Below, piece by piece: positions 43,064 to 52,687 of a DNA stretch of 64,000 bases (positions within the stretch are counted from its first letter, which is position 1; every line of letters begins with the position of its first letter). The position numbers were made by a program, and so were the translations under genes. Below the pieces are notes generated by a model that saw only the letters and a program-made list of their open reading frames with translations, was not told the DNA's origin and did no database searches. The stretch comes from Rhizobium indicum (GTDB taxonomy: Bacteria; Pseudomonadota; Alphaproteobacteria; Rhizobiales; Rhizobiaceae): contig NZ_CP054025.1 in the NCBI RefSeq assembly GCF_005862305.2, positions 248,001 to 312,000 of the forward strand, given 5' to 3'.

Positions 43064-44590
43064 TCAATGTCCGGCGATGCAGGCAGCCATCAAGGCGTCC
43101 TGATCGATCTTGGGTGATTTGAATTCTTCTTTGAGGGTGCCGTCCCTGAGGACCAGCACTCGATCGCAGACGAGCGGCAGTTCCTCAATCTCGCTGGAGA
43201 CGAAGATCACGCTCCGCCCTTCCGCTGCAAGCTGACGAATGATGGCGTAGATCTGAGCCTTCGCTTCGACGTCCACGCCTCTGGTGGGCTCGTCCAGGAG
43301 CAGGACGCGGCTGTTGGCATAAACCCATCTGCCGATAACGACCTTTTGCTGGTTTCCGCCCGACAGCGTGCCAATCGGGGTGTCCGTCTGGGCTGTCTTG
43401 ATATGCAGGCGCTGGATCACCTTGCGTGTGGCATCCGCCATCATCTTGGTAGATAGGGTTCCGTACTTGCTAACGCCGGCAAAATTTGTCGAAAGCGTAT
43501 TCTCGTCGACACCGAGAAGAGGAACGATCCCCTCCTCTTTCCGGCTTTCGGGCGTATAGGCGAAGCCCATGGCAATCATTCTTTTGTAGCGGCCGGGTTG
43601 AGCGGCCTGACCGTCAACGAGGACTTGCCCGTGATCGTAGGAACGGACGCCCATGATTGCCTGAAGAAGCTCTGTCCGCCCGGAGCCTAGAAGCCCGGCA
43701 ATCCCGAGCACTTCTCCAGCCTTGAGTTGAAAGGAAACGGAAGTCAGTTTGGGCGCCAGGGCGATGTCTCGAACTTCCAGAACGGTCTTCTCTTGGCTTC
43801 GATTGTCCAATGCCGCTGCCTTTGAAGCCTCGGCGCCAAGCATGAGCCGAACGATCTCTCGGGTATCGGCGCCCTTGACGTCGACAGTATCGATGATGCG
43901 CCCATCGCGCATGATCGTTGCTGAATGCGCAATTTGACGGATCTCGTTCATTCTATGGCTGACATAGATGACCGCGATGCCTTCCGAGGCGATGCGGGTT
44001 ACCGCCGCCATGACCTTCTCGGCTTCGGCGGCAGCAAGCGAACTGGTCGGCTCGTCGAGAATGACGAGTTTCGGCCTTCCAAGGAGAACGCGAGCAATCT
44101 CGAGGAGCTGGCGCTCAGCCGGGCTCAGGCTTGCAACCAGGGCATTGGGGGCACGGTTAAGCCCTAGTCGTCGCATGGCCGCGGATGCTTCCGCTTCCAT
44201 GTCGGCGTATTGGATGACACCACCCTTCCTTGGCCAACGGCCAAGGAATAGGTTTTCCGCAAGTGTCATGCCAGGAACGAGACTGAGTTCCTGGTAGACG
44301 ACCCGAACACCCTTTTCGAATGCATCCTGGGCGCGGCTGGATCCCGAGTGTCGCAGTTCCTCGCCGTCGATCATCACGGTTCCGCTATCGGGGATTTCAG
44401 CTCCAGTGAGGAGTCTGATCAGCGTCGATTTGCCCGCGCCGTTCTTCCCAAGTAGCGCCCTCACCTCTCCGGCCGCTACTGAAAACGATGCATTGTCGAG
44501 AGCTAGCACGCCGGGATATTGACGTGTGCACCCCGCAATCGATGCGATCGGATGGGAAGCGAGTTCGGCCGTTCGCGATGTCTGTGTCAT
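43064..44590 (-). CDS. Ribose-type sugar ABC transporter ATPase (tandem domains)
   Basis: A 508-residue RbsA/MglA-type protein with two ABC domains. The first is complete: Walker A 'GKNGAGKSTLIRLL', signature 'SLSPAERQLLEIARVL', Walker B 'LVILDEPTSSL'. The second has the usual degenerate Walker A ('GLLGSGRTELLQAI') but a good signature 'LSGGNQQKVVIGRW' and 'VLLLDEPTRGVDV'. It lies between receptor and permease genes and drives sugar import. Confidence 0.96.
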   Translation of the reverse strand: MTQTSRTAELASHPIASIAGCTRQYPGVLALDNASFSVAAGEVRALLGKNGAGKSTLIRLLTGAEIPDSGTVMIDGEELRHSGSSRAQDAFEKGVRVVYQELSLVPGMTLAENLFLGRWPRKGGVIQYADMEAEASAAMRRLGLNRAPNALVASLSPAERQLLEIARVLLGRPKLVILDEPTSSLAAAEAEKVMAAVTRIASEGIAVIYVSHRMNEIRQIAHSATIMRDGRIIDTVDVKGADTREIVRLMLGAEASKAAALDNRSQEKTVLEVRDIALAPKLTSVSFQLKAGEVLGIAGLLGSGRTELLQAIMGVRSYDHGQVLVDGQAAQPGRYKRMIAMGFAYTPESRKEEGIVPLLGVDENTLSTNFAGVSKYGTLSTKMMADATRKVIQRLHIKTAQTDTPIGTLSGGNQQKVVIGRWVYANSRVLLLDEPTRGVDVEAKAQIYAIIRQLAAEGRSVIFVSSEIEELPLVCDRVLVLRDGTLKEEFKSPKIDQDALMAACIAGH

Positions 44591-44613
44591 TCAATTTCCA
44601 CCTTCGAAAAGGC

Positions 44614-44633
44614 GCCGCCGGTCGCCCGGCGGC
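44614..44633 (-). terminator. Hairpin between receptor and ATPase genes
   Basis: GCCGCCGG (44614-44621) and CCGGCGGC (44626-44633) with a TCGC loop in the 71-bp spacer. Such hairpins commonly stabilise the receptor mRNA or attenuate downstream genes, giving an excess of binding protein over ATPase and permease. Confidence 0.6.
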
Positions 44634-44661
44634 CTCGACGCTCGTGACTTGGGAGGTGATC

Positions 44662-45642
44662 TTACGGAATGCCGTCGGAGTGGGCCTTCAGCCACGCCTT
44701 GCCGTCTTCGGAAGATTTGTAGAGATCGATATTGTAGGCGACCTTGATGCCTTCCGGCGGTTGCCCATCGATCGACTTGATGGCCTGAGCGAGCGCAAGC
44801 TTGCCGAGGCCTTGGCCGGAGATATCGACAACGGCCTTGATGACGGTGAAGTCGGCCAGTTCCTGAGCGATCTCGGTCGTCATGTCACCACCGAAGACGA
44901 CAACCTTTCCGGTCTTGCCCTGGCTCTTCACGGCACGAGCGGCACCGAGTGTTGCACCACCTGCTTCGCCGAAAAAGGCATCGATATCGGGGTTCGACGA
45001 CAGCATCGTGCTTGCTACCGAAACCGCCTTGTCGAGGACAGCGCCTTCCTGGTTTGCGACGATCTGTGCGCCTGGAACCTTTGCCTTCAGAGCCTCCTCA
45101 AAACCCTTACGGCGAGTCACGCACACCTCCACGAATTCGCAGTTCAGGACGGCGATCTTCGGCGCATCGTTCTTTTCCGCGATGAAGTAGTCGGCTGCAG
45201 CATCACCAAGCTTGTGACCGAAATCATAGGGATCGCCGACAGCGTAGGCCGAGATATATTCCTTCATGTCGGCGTCGTTGAGGCATGTGTTGTAGCAGAC
45301 GACCGGAATGCCGGCTTCATGAGCGCGGCGGATCGCGCGATACGAACCATCTGCGGAGACAGGCGATACGATGATGGCCTGCACGCCTGATGAGATCAGG
45401 GAGTCGATGAACGAAGATTCTTTGCTTACATCACCCTGAGCGTTGGTCTCGACGATATCCAGCTTGCGGCCGGCATCATTCGCGCCGGTCTGGATGCCTT
45501 TGCGAACACCTGCATAAAACCCCTGAGCATCCATGTAGATGGCGCCGACCTTCAGGTCCTTGTCCTGCGCGAAAGCTGACGTGGCATGTGATCCAGCAAT
45601 TGTGGTGAGCGCCAGGATCGCGGCGCGTACGACGAGCTTCAT
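44662..45642 (-). CDS. Sugar ABC transporter substrate-binding protein (RbsB-type)
   Basis: A 326-residue periplasmic receptor. The signal peptide spans about residues 1-25 ('SAFAQDKD' cleavage region). The mature part shows 'LKVGAIYMDAQGFYAGVRKG', 'SSGVQAIIVSPVSADG' and 'GIPVVCYNTCLND', the type I sugar-binding pattern. It is first in the operon behind an AT-rich intergenic region shared with the divergent FadR-type regulator. The ligand is probably a pentose, pentitol or related sugar, judged from the kinase and epimerase nearby. Confidence 0.94.
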   Translation of the reverse strand: MKLVVRAAILALTTIAGSHATSAFAQDKDLKVGAIYMDAQGFYAGVRKGIQTGANDAGRKLDIVETNAQGDVSKESSFIDSLISSGVQAIIVSPVSADGSYRAIRRAHEAGIPVVCYNTCLNDADMKEYISAYAVGDPYDFGHKLGDAAADYFIAEKNDAPKIAVLNCEFVEVCVTRRKGFEEALKAKVPGAQIVANQEGAVLDKAVSVASTMLSSNPDIDAFFGEAGGATLGAARAVKSQGKTGKVVVFGGDMTTEIAQELADFTVIKAVVDISGQGLGKLALAQAIKSIDGQPPEGIKVAYNIDLYKSSEDGKAWLKAHSDGIP

Positions 45643-45883
45643 TGCTCCCTCCCGTTATCTTCAACGACAGGCTCCATGGCGGAGCCAACCGACCAGGCGA
45701 ATTTAAATTAGGTATGATTATTGTCAATATAAATAGGATTTATTTTTTTAAAGATATGGCGGGCGACTCTTTTCATGTGCTACAACCCAACTGACGCGGC
45801 GCGCAGAAACAAGGCCTGGAAAAAGAGTTTCCGGTCGTCGCAAGTTTCGGATAAGCCGCAATAGGGGTTATGGGAGGCAGCCA

Positions 45884-46654
45884 GTGACAATCTCACGCAA
45901 CGAGTGGAAGCTCACCGACGGGGGCATCGAGATCGCATCTCGCGGCAAGCGTTCCGTTCGCGAGGCGCTGCTATCCAAGTTCGTAGAAAGGATTGTCTCC
46001 GGCGCGTTGCCTGAGGGTTCTACGCTCCCCAATGAAGCGGACCTGACGGATCAATTCGGCGTCAGCAGAACGACATTGCGCGAAGCCATGCAGTATCTAT
46101 CGGCAATCGGGTTGATCCGGTCCAGAACCCGAGCCGGAACCACAGTGCTTCCGCGAGAAAACTGGAACTACCTGGATCCGCTCGTTCTTGACGTAATGCT
46201 TTCCCTCGGTGGCGATGAGTCCTTTTACACATCACTGATCGACGCGCGTCATTTGCTCGAACCTGCCGCTGCGGAGCATGCCGCGACAAAGGCAACCGCC
46301 AAACAACTGGCCCGAATTGCCCAGGCATTCGAGGACATGGTCGACGCAAACGCCCGTGACAACGAGGAATGGAGCCGAGCGGACCTTGAGTTCCATACAG
46401 CAATCATCAATGCCAGCGGAAACTGGGTCTTCAGGCAGTTTGCGAGCGCCATTCGGGCCGCGCTTCTTGCGAGCTTTCGCCTCACCAACCGCGCCAGTCA
46501 GTCTCACGAACAAGCCATTCAAAAACACCTGGACGTCCTGGAAGCGATACGCGTTCGCGATCCAGCCGCGGCTAGAAAGGCGATGGAAACCTTGATCGGA
46601 GTTGCGAGAGCGGAAATAACGGACGCGCTTCGAAAGAACAAAGGGAGCAGCTAA
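45884..46654 (+). CDS. GntR-family (FadR/FCD) transcriptional regulator
   Basis: A 256-residue repressor from GTG 45884 with GGGAGG upstream. The winged helix reads 'LPEGSTLPNEADLTDQFGVS' then 'RTTLREAMQYLSAIGLIRSR'. The C-terminal FCD domain has 'DARHLLEPAAAEHAATKAT', 'ADLEFHTAIINASGN' and the metal-binding His in 'KHLDVLEAIR'. It is divergent from the sugar ABC operon. The 241-bp intergenic region has a very AT-rich core near 45700-45765 that probably holds both promoters and the operator. Confidence 0.93.
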   Translation: MTISRNEWKLTDGGIEIASRGKRSVREALLSKFVERIVSGALPEGSTLPNEADLTDQFGVSRTTLREAMQYLSAIGLIRSRTRAGTTVLPRENWNYLDPLVLDVMLSLGGDESFYTSLIDARHLLEPAAAEHAATKATAKQLARIAQAFEDMVDANARDNEEWSRADLEFHTAIINASGNWVFRQFASAIRAALLASFRLTNRASQSHEQAIQKHLDVLEAIRVRDPAAARKAMETLIGVARAEITDALRKNKGSS

Positions 46655-47167
46655 GGTAACAAGACGTGCTTCGCTCAGCGATGGGGATAAGCTGGATTCA
46701 ACGCGCGAGCATGCAGGCGCCGTCACGGGGGGCCTTCGCCCCCATCCCAAGCCCTGTTCATCGGCCTGTCGTCTCGAATTCAGGAGGGGATCATAGTTGC
46801 GGCAATGACGGCCGTTGCTGTCCCAAACGGTCGTCGCGCCTGCTGGCGTTTGAGCACGAAGCGAAGTCGCCGCAACGTGGACGCTGTACCTCCGTTGACT
46901 GTCGCTGAGCTTACGGTCTTGTGGCAAGAGCAAGGAGGCCATCGTAAAGCGCGGTGGCAAGCGGGTCGACATCCGGTGCCTCCTGGTGGAGGCGGAAGAG
47001 GAAGAGGATCGGTCTCAGCCAGTTTCTGTTCGATGCCGGCCCCGACCGATTGAGCGACCGCAGCAGCATCAGCGGCAATAGCTTTTCAAGATCCTTCGGT
47101 GAGCAGTCATAGTGCCGCCACAGAATTCAGCCCAATCAGGCTTGTTCAACAAGCGGATGGCGACAAG
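46655..47167. other. 513-bp region with no recognisable gene
   Basis: Lies between the FadR-type regulator and the L,D-transpeptidase. Frames here are short and compositionally odd, and none matches a family I know. It may hold the transpeptidase promoter or decayed sequence. Confidence 0.5.
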
Positions 47168-47779
47168 ATGAGATTGCTGGCTCTCGTGGCTGCGGCCTTT
47201 TTGCTGACGGTCTTTCAGACTCAAGCCCAGATCTATGGGCCGTATGATGGATATGACGACTTTGGTGGATATGGTTACGACGATCCCTACAGCCCCTATC
47301 CGCCACCACTCGATTACGATCCAGCGCCTCCCTATCAAGAGCCCCTGCATGATCGCAGGCAATCGCCGAGAGGGCGTGCAAAAGGAACCATCGAAATCGT
47401 GACGAGCGAGCATACGCTCATTTACACCACCCCTTGGGGCGAACAATTCGCTTACCCCATAGCGGTCGGCCGTGAGGGCAAGCAATGGTATGGATCCACG
47501 CGGGTCGTGTCGAAGCGAGCGCATCCTGAATGGCGACCCACGGCCGGCATGCGGCAGAAGAACCCTCGGCTTCCAGCGGTCGTGAAGCCCGGCCCCGCCA
47601 ATCCGCTTGGAACCCGCGCGATCTATCTCGCCGATGGCCTGTTGCGCATCCACGGCACCAACGACCCCTCGTCTATCGGCACCAACGCGTCGAGCGGGTG
47701 CTTTCGAATGTACCGTCAAGATGTCGAAGAGCTTTACGAGATCGTCCAGCCGGGAACCAAGGTCATCGTTCGGCGCTAG
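47168..47779 (+). CDS. L,D-transpeptidase (YkuD domain)
   Basis: Periplasmic peptidoglycan cross-linking or lipoprotein-anchoring enzyme, 203 residues from ATG 47168. A signal peptide (about residues 1-21, ending TQAQ) is followed by a Gly/Tyr/Pro/Asp-rich low-complexity stretch. The YkuD domain contains 'RIHGTNDPSSIGTNASSGCF', with the catalytic His, Ser-Gly-Cys and following Arg-Met. Only the Cys motif's 'ShGC' His is replaced ('SSGC'), which is a known variation. It interrupts the sugar locus and is probably unrelated to it. Confidence 0.92.
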   Translation: MRLLALVAAAFLLTVFQTQAQIYGPYDGYDDFGGYGYDDPYSPYPPPLDYDPAPPYQEPLHDRRQSPRGRAKGTIEIVTSEHTLIYTTPWGEQFAYPIAVGREGKQWYGSTRVVSKRAHPEWRPTAGMRQKNPRLPAVVKPGPANPLGTRAIYLADGLLRIHGTNDPSSIGTNASSGCFRMYRQDVEELYEIVQPGTKVIVRR

Positions 47780-47829
47780 CTCTTGGCCGATCGATCGCTG
47801 ATGGACATCTGCGGATTGGCGTTGGATAT

Positions 47830-49467
47830 CTAACCGTCGATACGCAGCTTGCGCGCCAGAGCCTGAAGCTCCTTGAATCCTTCATAGCGTTTATGATGAA
47901 TATCGGGGATCGGACCTTCTGATGGCAGGAATGTCGTTTCGACCGCCGAGAGTGTTGTCATCGCTTGGCGTAGATCCGCAAACAGCCCGCTGGCGACAGC
48001 GCCCAAGATGGCGGCCCCCAGGAGGACCGGTTCTTCTGCCTTTGTCGCGATGACCGGCTTGCCGCTCGCATCGGCAAGCAGCTGGCGAACGAAGTCGTGC
48101 TGGCCGGCGCCACCGCTGATGACGATGTTTTCGATGGTAACGCCCGCATCGGCCTGCGTCTCGATGATCTGCCTGAGGCCGTAGCCGATACCGCAAAGCC
48201 CTGCGACGTAAAGAGAAACCAGGCTGCCGATATCGTCCTCCATCCCGAGACCGGCAATGATTGCGCGGGCATGCGGATCGGCAAAGGGCGCGCGGTTGCC
48301 GAGGAACTCGGGAACGACGTGCAATCCGGTCGCAAGCGTGACGGCATCGGAAGAACGGCCCGCCTTTCGGGCGGCCATATCTGCGAGCAGAACCGGCAGC
48401 GGAACGCCCGCCTTCTTCGAAAGCTCCCTCGCTTCCGCGGCAGCCGGATGGAAGGAGAGCAACTGGTCGATCGCAGCGCCGGCGGCACTCTGGCCACCCT
48501 CGTTCAGCCATAGTCCCGGCACCATGGCCGAATAATAAGGCCCCCAGACGCCGGGCACGAACGACGGCTCAGCTGTCGATGTCATCGTGCAGGAGGAAGT
48601 ACCGAAGACATAGGCCAGATTGGCTTGTGGACCGGCACCCGTGCCAACGGTTCCGATTCCGCCCGCATGGGCATCGATCAGTCCGGCAGCGACGGGCGTT
48701 TCCGGCTTCAGGCCGAGCTCGCCGGCTGCAGCCGCGGTCAGTCCTCGACCGAGTGCCGAACCGGGCTCGACGATAGCCTGCCCGATGCGGGCAAACTCTT
48801 CGTCGGCGAGCGTGCCGAGGCCGATCTGGTGAAAATAATCTCCATCCCAGCGCTTCTCATGGGCGAGATAGGTCCACTTGCAGGTGACCGTGCAGGTCGA
48901 ACGCGACAGATCGCCAGTCGCTCGCCAGGTCAGAAAATCTGCAAGATCGAAGAATTGCCACGCGGCATCAAAAACCTCAGGGCGATTTTCCCTCAGCCAG
49001 AGCAGCTTGGGCGTTTCCATCTCAGGCGAGATACGGCCGCCAACGTAACGCAGGACGTCATGGCCGAGCTCATTGATGCGCGCCGCCTGTGGGACGGCGC
49101 GGTGGTCCATCCATACGATGATGTCCCGGTTCGGATCTTCCGAGGGTCCGACGGGAAGCGGCTTGCCGCCTTCGCCGAGGACGACGAGCGAACAGGTGGC
49201 ATCGAACCCGAGCCCCATGACGGACGCCGGATCGACCCCGGCCGAGGAAACCGCTTCGCGCACTGCCGCGCAAACGGCCGCCCAGATCTCGGTGCTCGAT
49301 TGCTCAACCATGGAACCCGGTTCGTGAAACAGGGTGATATTCCGCTTGGCGGACGCCAGCATCCGGCCGGTCAGGTCGAACAGGCCGGCGCGGGCGCTGC
49401 CGGTGCCAACGTCGACGCCGATGACATGTTTGGCATCTGCTTTTGGTGTGCGAGATTTGTCGCTCAT
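47830..49467 (-). CDS. FGGY-family pentulose kinase (D-ribulokinase type)
   Basis: A 545-residue sugar kinase from ATG 49467, with AAAGGAG upstream. The N-terminal phosphate motif is 'VIGVDVGTGSARAGLFDL' with 'GLGFDATCSLVVL'. The C-terminal ATP-binding motif is 'ISGGAGQHDFVRQLLAD', followed by 'EEPVLLGAAILGAVASG'. Length and the 'GTGSARAG' motif point to the ribulokinase/FGGY pentulose subgroup rather than xylulokinase or glycerol kinase. It probably phosphorylates the keto-sugar produced from the substrate of the ABC operon at 39.5-45.6 kb, though it is separated from it and faces the same way. Confidence 0.92.
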   Translation of the reverse strand: MSDKSRTPKADAKHVIGVDVGTGSARAGLFDLTGRMLASAKRNITLFHEPGSMVEQSSTEIWAAVCAAVREAVSSAGVDPASVMGLGFDATCSLVVLGEGGKPLPVGPSEDPNRDIIVWMDHRAVPQAARINELGHDVLRYVGGRISPEMETPKLLWLRENRPEVFDAAWQFFDLADFLTWRATGDLSRSTCTVTCKWTYLAHEKRWDGDYFHQIGLGTLADEEFARIGQAIVEPGSALGRGLTAAAAGELGLKPETPVAAGLIDAHAGGIGTVGTGAGPQANLAYVFGTSSCTMTSTAEPSFVPGVWGPYYSAMVPGLWLNEGGQSAAGAAIDQLLSFHPAAAEARELSKKAGVPLPVLLADMAARKAGRSSDAVTLATGLHVVPEFLGNRAPFADPHARAIIAGLGMEDDIGSLVSLYVAGLCGIGYGLRQIIETQADAGVTIENIVISGGAGQHDFVRQLLADASGKPVIATKAEEPVLLGAAILGAVASGLFADLRQAMTTLSAVETTFLPSEGPIPDIHHKRYEGFKELQALARKLRIDG

Positions 49468-50052
49468 GGTCTCTCCTTTGAAATCGGCAAGGATCAGGCT
49501 AACTGCAGTCTGGGCCAATCTTTACAGATCCACGCTATTTGGCAGAATCACCAGATCGCGGACGGTCACCTTAGGAATATGCCATAGGGCTCGCCACCCG
49601 CAGCAGGAGCGAGATCGAAAAACACGTTCCGGGCATCGAATAGGCGCCGACAGGATTAGTCATGAGAACGTTCTCTAATGTTTGGATAAGAGGATAGGGA
49701 AGGGAAATTGATGTCGGTGTGGTTCATTGGCCAGGTTTCAAAGCTTTTCACGTCGGTGCAACTCTTTGCTGATATCCTGACTTCCGCGAAAGCGCATCAT
49801 CGCCATCATGGTTCGGACGTTTACAGAGGCTGATCTAACCTAGTTCCGGGCCGCGGCAGTGCTTCCGGAACGCTCGCGACGGCCGGTGCTGAAGGGGGTT
49901 CTTCTATTTTGACACCGCCTCGCACATCGTTATGGTTGCAGTCAGGCCTTGTCCCGCTCCGAAGGGCTTTAGGCGGGAGTGAGAAGGTAGCTTTTCTGAT
50001 GGAGAGCGAACCCGAAAAGCAATACTTTCCCTCTCGAGTTTCAACTCAGACT
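49468..50052. other. 585-bp region upstream of the pentulose kinase, one palindrome
   Basis: No convincing gene. The perfect 12-bp palindrome GAGAACGTTCTC at 49664-49675 has a central CG and is listed separately. The stretch 49680-50040 has scattered short frames with stops and may be decayed coding sequence. Confidence 0.5.
49664..49675. promoter_or_regulatory. Perfect palindrome GAGAACGTTCTC
   Basis: A 12-bp perfect palindrome with central ACGT, about 200 bp upstream of the pentulose kinase start. It resembles a LacI/GalR-type operator but differs from the island consensus. No cognate regulator is adjacent, so its role is unproven. Confidence 0.4.
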
Positions 50053-51816
50053 TCAATCGCCAGACTTGCGCATCCCGGCCATGCGCATGCCCTCGATTAG
50101 CACCTCGATTCTGTGCGGGTCGATGGCATGTTGGCCGCGACGGATGCGTGCGAGGTTGATGCCAGGCGAAATGCTCTCGAGCGCAGCAAGGTGCTTGCGC
50201 GCTTCATCCATGTGTCCGAGGTAAGCATTGGCGGCGATCAGCATCCAATGATTGGCGTCGTACCCTGAATTGACCGCTTGCGAGCGCATCGACCAATCCA
50301 GTGCCTCCTCGTAGCGCCCCTCGGCCATACGGATATGCGCCATGCCGGTCAACTGCCAATGCGTCCCGAGTTCATTCGGGTTGAGCCGCAGCGCCCGTTG
50401 CAGATAGTCGGCGGCCTCGCCGAGATCGCCACCCAACAGCGCTCCGACGCCCGCTTGTTGCAGGACCATCGCGTTGTTGGGATTTTCCGAGATCGCCCGC
50501 CGCAGCAAGGCAATCCCAGTGTGATAGTCGCCCCCCATGTGGATCAGCACGAAGCCGCCATAGCTCAGCACCATCGCGTCGTCGCGGGCAATCGCCAGTG
50601 CCGCTCGCGCCACCGCTAGCGCGCGCTCCGCATCGGCGTTCGACGCTCCGGGAAACTGCATGGCTACCCGCAACAGATAGGCCTGACCGGTCATCGCCAA
50701 GGCGGGCGCGAATCCCGGATCGAGGGCAATCGACCGCTCCAGCAGCACGATCGCACGCGCATTGGCCTCGGGCCGCGAGACAAACACGTCCGGTAATGCC
50801 TGTAGATAGAGATCGTATGCATCAAGGCTCTCGGGCCGCTCACGGCGTGAGCGATCGATTTCGGCTCGCTGGATTTTTGGTTCGACCACCGCGACCACGC
50901 TTTCCGTGATCCTATCCTGTACGTCGAACACGTCCTCGAAGGCCCCGTCGAACTTGTCCGCCCATATGTGCGCTCCTGAAATTCCATCCACCAATTGTGC
51001 GCTGATGCGCAGCCGGTTGCCGGCTCGCCGGCCGCTTCCTTCAAGTACGTAGCGAACGCCCAGTTCCTTGGCTATCTGTCGCACGTCGACGGCATGGCCT
51101 TTGTATACGAAGCTCGAATTGCGGGCGATCACCGCGAACGACTTGAAACGGCTCAGGGCCGTGATGATGTCCTCGACGATACCGTCGACGAAGTATTCCT
51201 GTTCGGGGTCACCGCTCATGTTTTCAAACGGCAGGACGGCGAGCGACGGAAACATCCCGTGGGCGACAGGTGGGGTCGCTGGCGCGGGCGCAGTGTTCAG
51301 AGCATAGGCGCGCACCGGCCGAGCGATGTTCTTGAGTGTTTTCTCTCCCAAGTCGCAAAACCGCACGGTTACCCGGTCCCGCACGTCGTCGAACACCTTG
51401 CCCGAGATGCAAACTCCGCCTGGCTCGGCCAGTGCTTCCAGCCGCGTGGCGATGTTGACGCCGTCGCCATAGATATCGCTGCCGTCCCCGATGACGTCGC
51501 CCAGATTGATGCCAATGCGCAGCACGATGCGGCGGTTCTCGGGCATCGGCTCGTTGGCCTCCGCCATCTTTTTCTGCAGTTCGATCGCCGCGGTGACGGC
51601 GTTCACCGCACTGGCGAACTCCACGAGCACCCCGTCACCCATCACCTTGACGATGCGCCCGCCATGTTCGCGCACCGTGGGGTTGAGAATCTCAGTCCGA
51701 AGCTGTCTCAGCGCCGCCAGCGTTCCATTCTCGTCGGCACCCATCAGCCGCGAGTATCCGACCACATCGGCGACAGCGATGGCGGCAAGTCGGCGTTGGA
51801 CGGGTAATTCAGCCAT
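50053..51816 (-). CDS. Class III adenylate/guanylate cyclase with TolB-like and TPR domains
   Basis: A 587-residue protein. The N-terminal cyclase homology domain has 'VADVVGYSRLMGADENG' (metal Asp), 'VMGDGVLVEFAS' and 'RIGINLGDVIGDGSDIYGDG'. A TolB/FlgO-like segment follows ('LAVLPFENMSGDPEQEYFVD'), then 'KELGVRYVLEGSGRRAGNRL'. The last ~250 residues are tetratricopeptide repeats ('NPNELGTHWQLTGMAHIRMA'). Rhizobial genomes carry many such proteins, most without known function. It may make cAMP. It is monocistronic on the - strand. Confidence 0.93.
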   Translation of the reverse strand: MAELPVQRRLAAIAVADVVGYSRLMGADENGTLAALRQLRTEILNPTVREHGGRIVKVMGDGVLVEFASAVNAVTAAIELQKKMAEANEPMPENRRIVLRIGINLGDVIGDGSDIYGDGVNIATRLEALAEPGGVCISGKVFDDVRDRVTVRFCDLGEKTLKNIARPVRAYALNTAPAPATPPVAHGMFPSLAVLPFENMSGDPEQEYFVDGIVEDIITALSRFKSFAVIARNSSFVYKGHAVDVRQIAKELGVRYVLEGSGRRAGNRLRISAQLVDGISGAHIWADKFDGAFEDVFDVQDRITESVVAVVEPKIQRAEIDRSRRERPESLDAYDLYLQALPDVFVSRPEANARAIVLLERSIALDPGFAPALAMTGQAYLLRVAMQFPGASNADAERALAVARAALAIARDDAMVLSYGGFVLIHMGGDYHTGIALLRRAISENPNNAMVLQQAGVGALLGGDLGEAADYLQRALRLNPNELGTHWQLTGMAHIRMAEGRYEEALDWSMRSQAVNSGYDANHWMLIAANAYLGHMDEARKHLAALESISPGINLARIRRGQHAIDPHRIEVLIEGMRMAGMRKSGD

Positions 51817-52042
51817 CTACGGTGACATCGCTTCAATATTTGTTTCCGCTAATGTTATTCTTGATGCCGGGAGAAGTCCAATAAAGCGCCGCTTATTCCG
51901 GCATTGAAGGCAATGAACTCGTGGAGGACGCCTTTGCCGAAAACCTGCTCCTCTCAGGAACTCCCCGGTCGCCCATTTGTTTACATTCTGCACCGCCCAG
52001 AAGTTTGTCCCCAGATGCAATCGGCGACAGTGGAGCTGGTCC

Positions 52043-52560
52043 ATGGATATGACGTGCATCCGAGATCGCATGGTGGAGCACCACGTGATGCGTCGTGGCA
52101 TTCACGATCAAAGCGTCATCAAGGCGATGCGCATGGTACCGCGCGAAAAATTCGTTCCTCCAGGCTCCGAGGAATTCGCCTATGAGGATGCACCGCTGTC
52201 GATCGGCGAGGGCCAGACAATCTCGCAGCCGTTCATCGTGGCTCTGATGCTCGAAAAGGCCAGTCTGAATGCCGGTCACAAAGTGCTCGAGGTCGGAACG
52301 GGCTCCGGCTATGAAAGCTGGGATACCGCAACATCGACGTTCGCGTCGGCGATGGCAGCAAGGGCTGGGCGAAAGCCGCTCCGTTCGATGCCATTATCGT
52401 TTCTGCGGGCACACCCGAGGTGCCAACCGCCTTGAAAGAACAGCTGCACCTCGGAGGGCGGCTGATCATCCCAGTCGGCGGCGGTGAAGGGCAGCGCCTG
52501 AAACGGATGGTGCTAGGATACTGTAACATACCCGATGCTACGGGCATTCAGGCGCGCAAG
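52043..52560 (+). pseudogene. pcm: Protein-L-isoaspartate O-methyltransferase remnant
   Basis: The first ~90 residues from ATG 52043 are a good Pcm N-terminus: 'MRRGIHDQSVIKAMRMVPRE', 'EDAPLSIGEGQTISQPFIVA' and the SAM motif 'LEVGTGSGY'. Right after 'GSGY' the frame breaks. The continuation 'YRNIDVRVGDGSKGWAKAAP' and 'GGRLIIPVGGGEGQRLKRM' is in another frame, and about 30 residues normally lying between are missing. This is an internal deletion with frame loss, so the gene is dead. Confidence 0.82.
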
Positions 52561-52687
52561 CCTGTATGGTGTTTTTTTCTAAGTATGCAGTCGTCCTGAT
52601 CAGGAACGATCCTGCGTAGACAAGTCTCAAGGGCCCCATTCGGATCAAGTCGACATCTGCGTCAACTTCAAAATGGAGGACACTTCG

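Noticed and set aside
44488..45390. 300-codon + strand frame opposite the sugar receptor and ATPase start
   Set aside because: It crosses two well-supported - strand genes and their intergenic hairpin.
49680..50052. A transposase remnant in the gap before the cyclase gene
   Set aside because: The broken frames gave no recognisable transposase motif, and I found no inverted terminal repeats.
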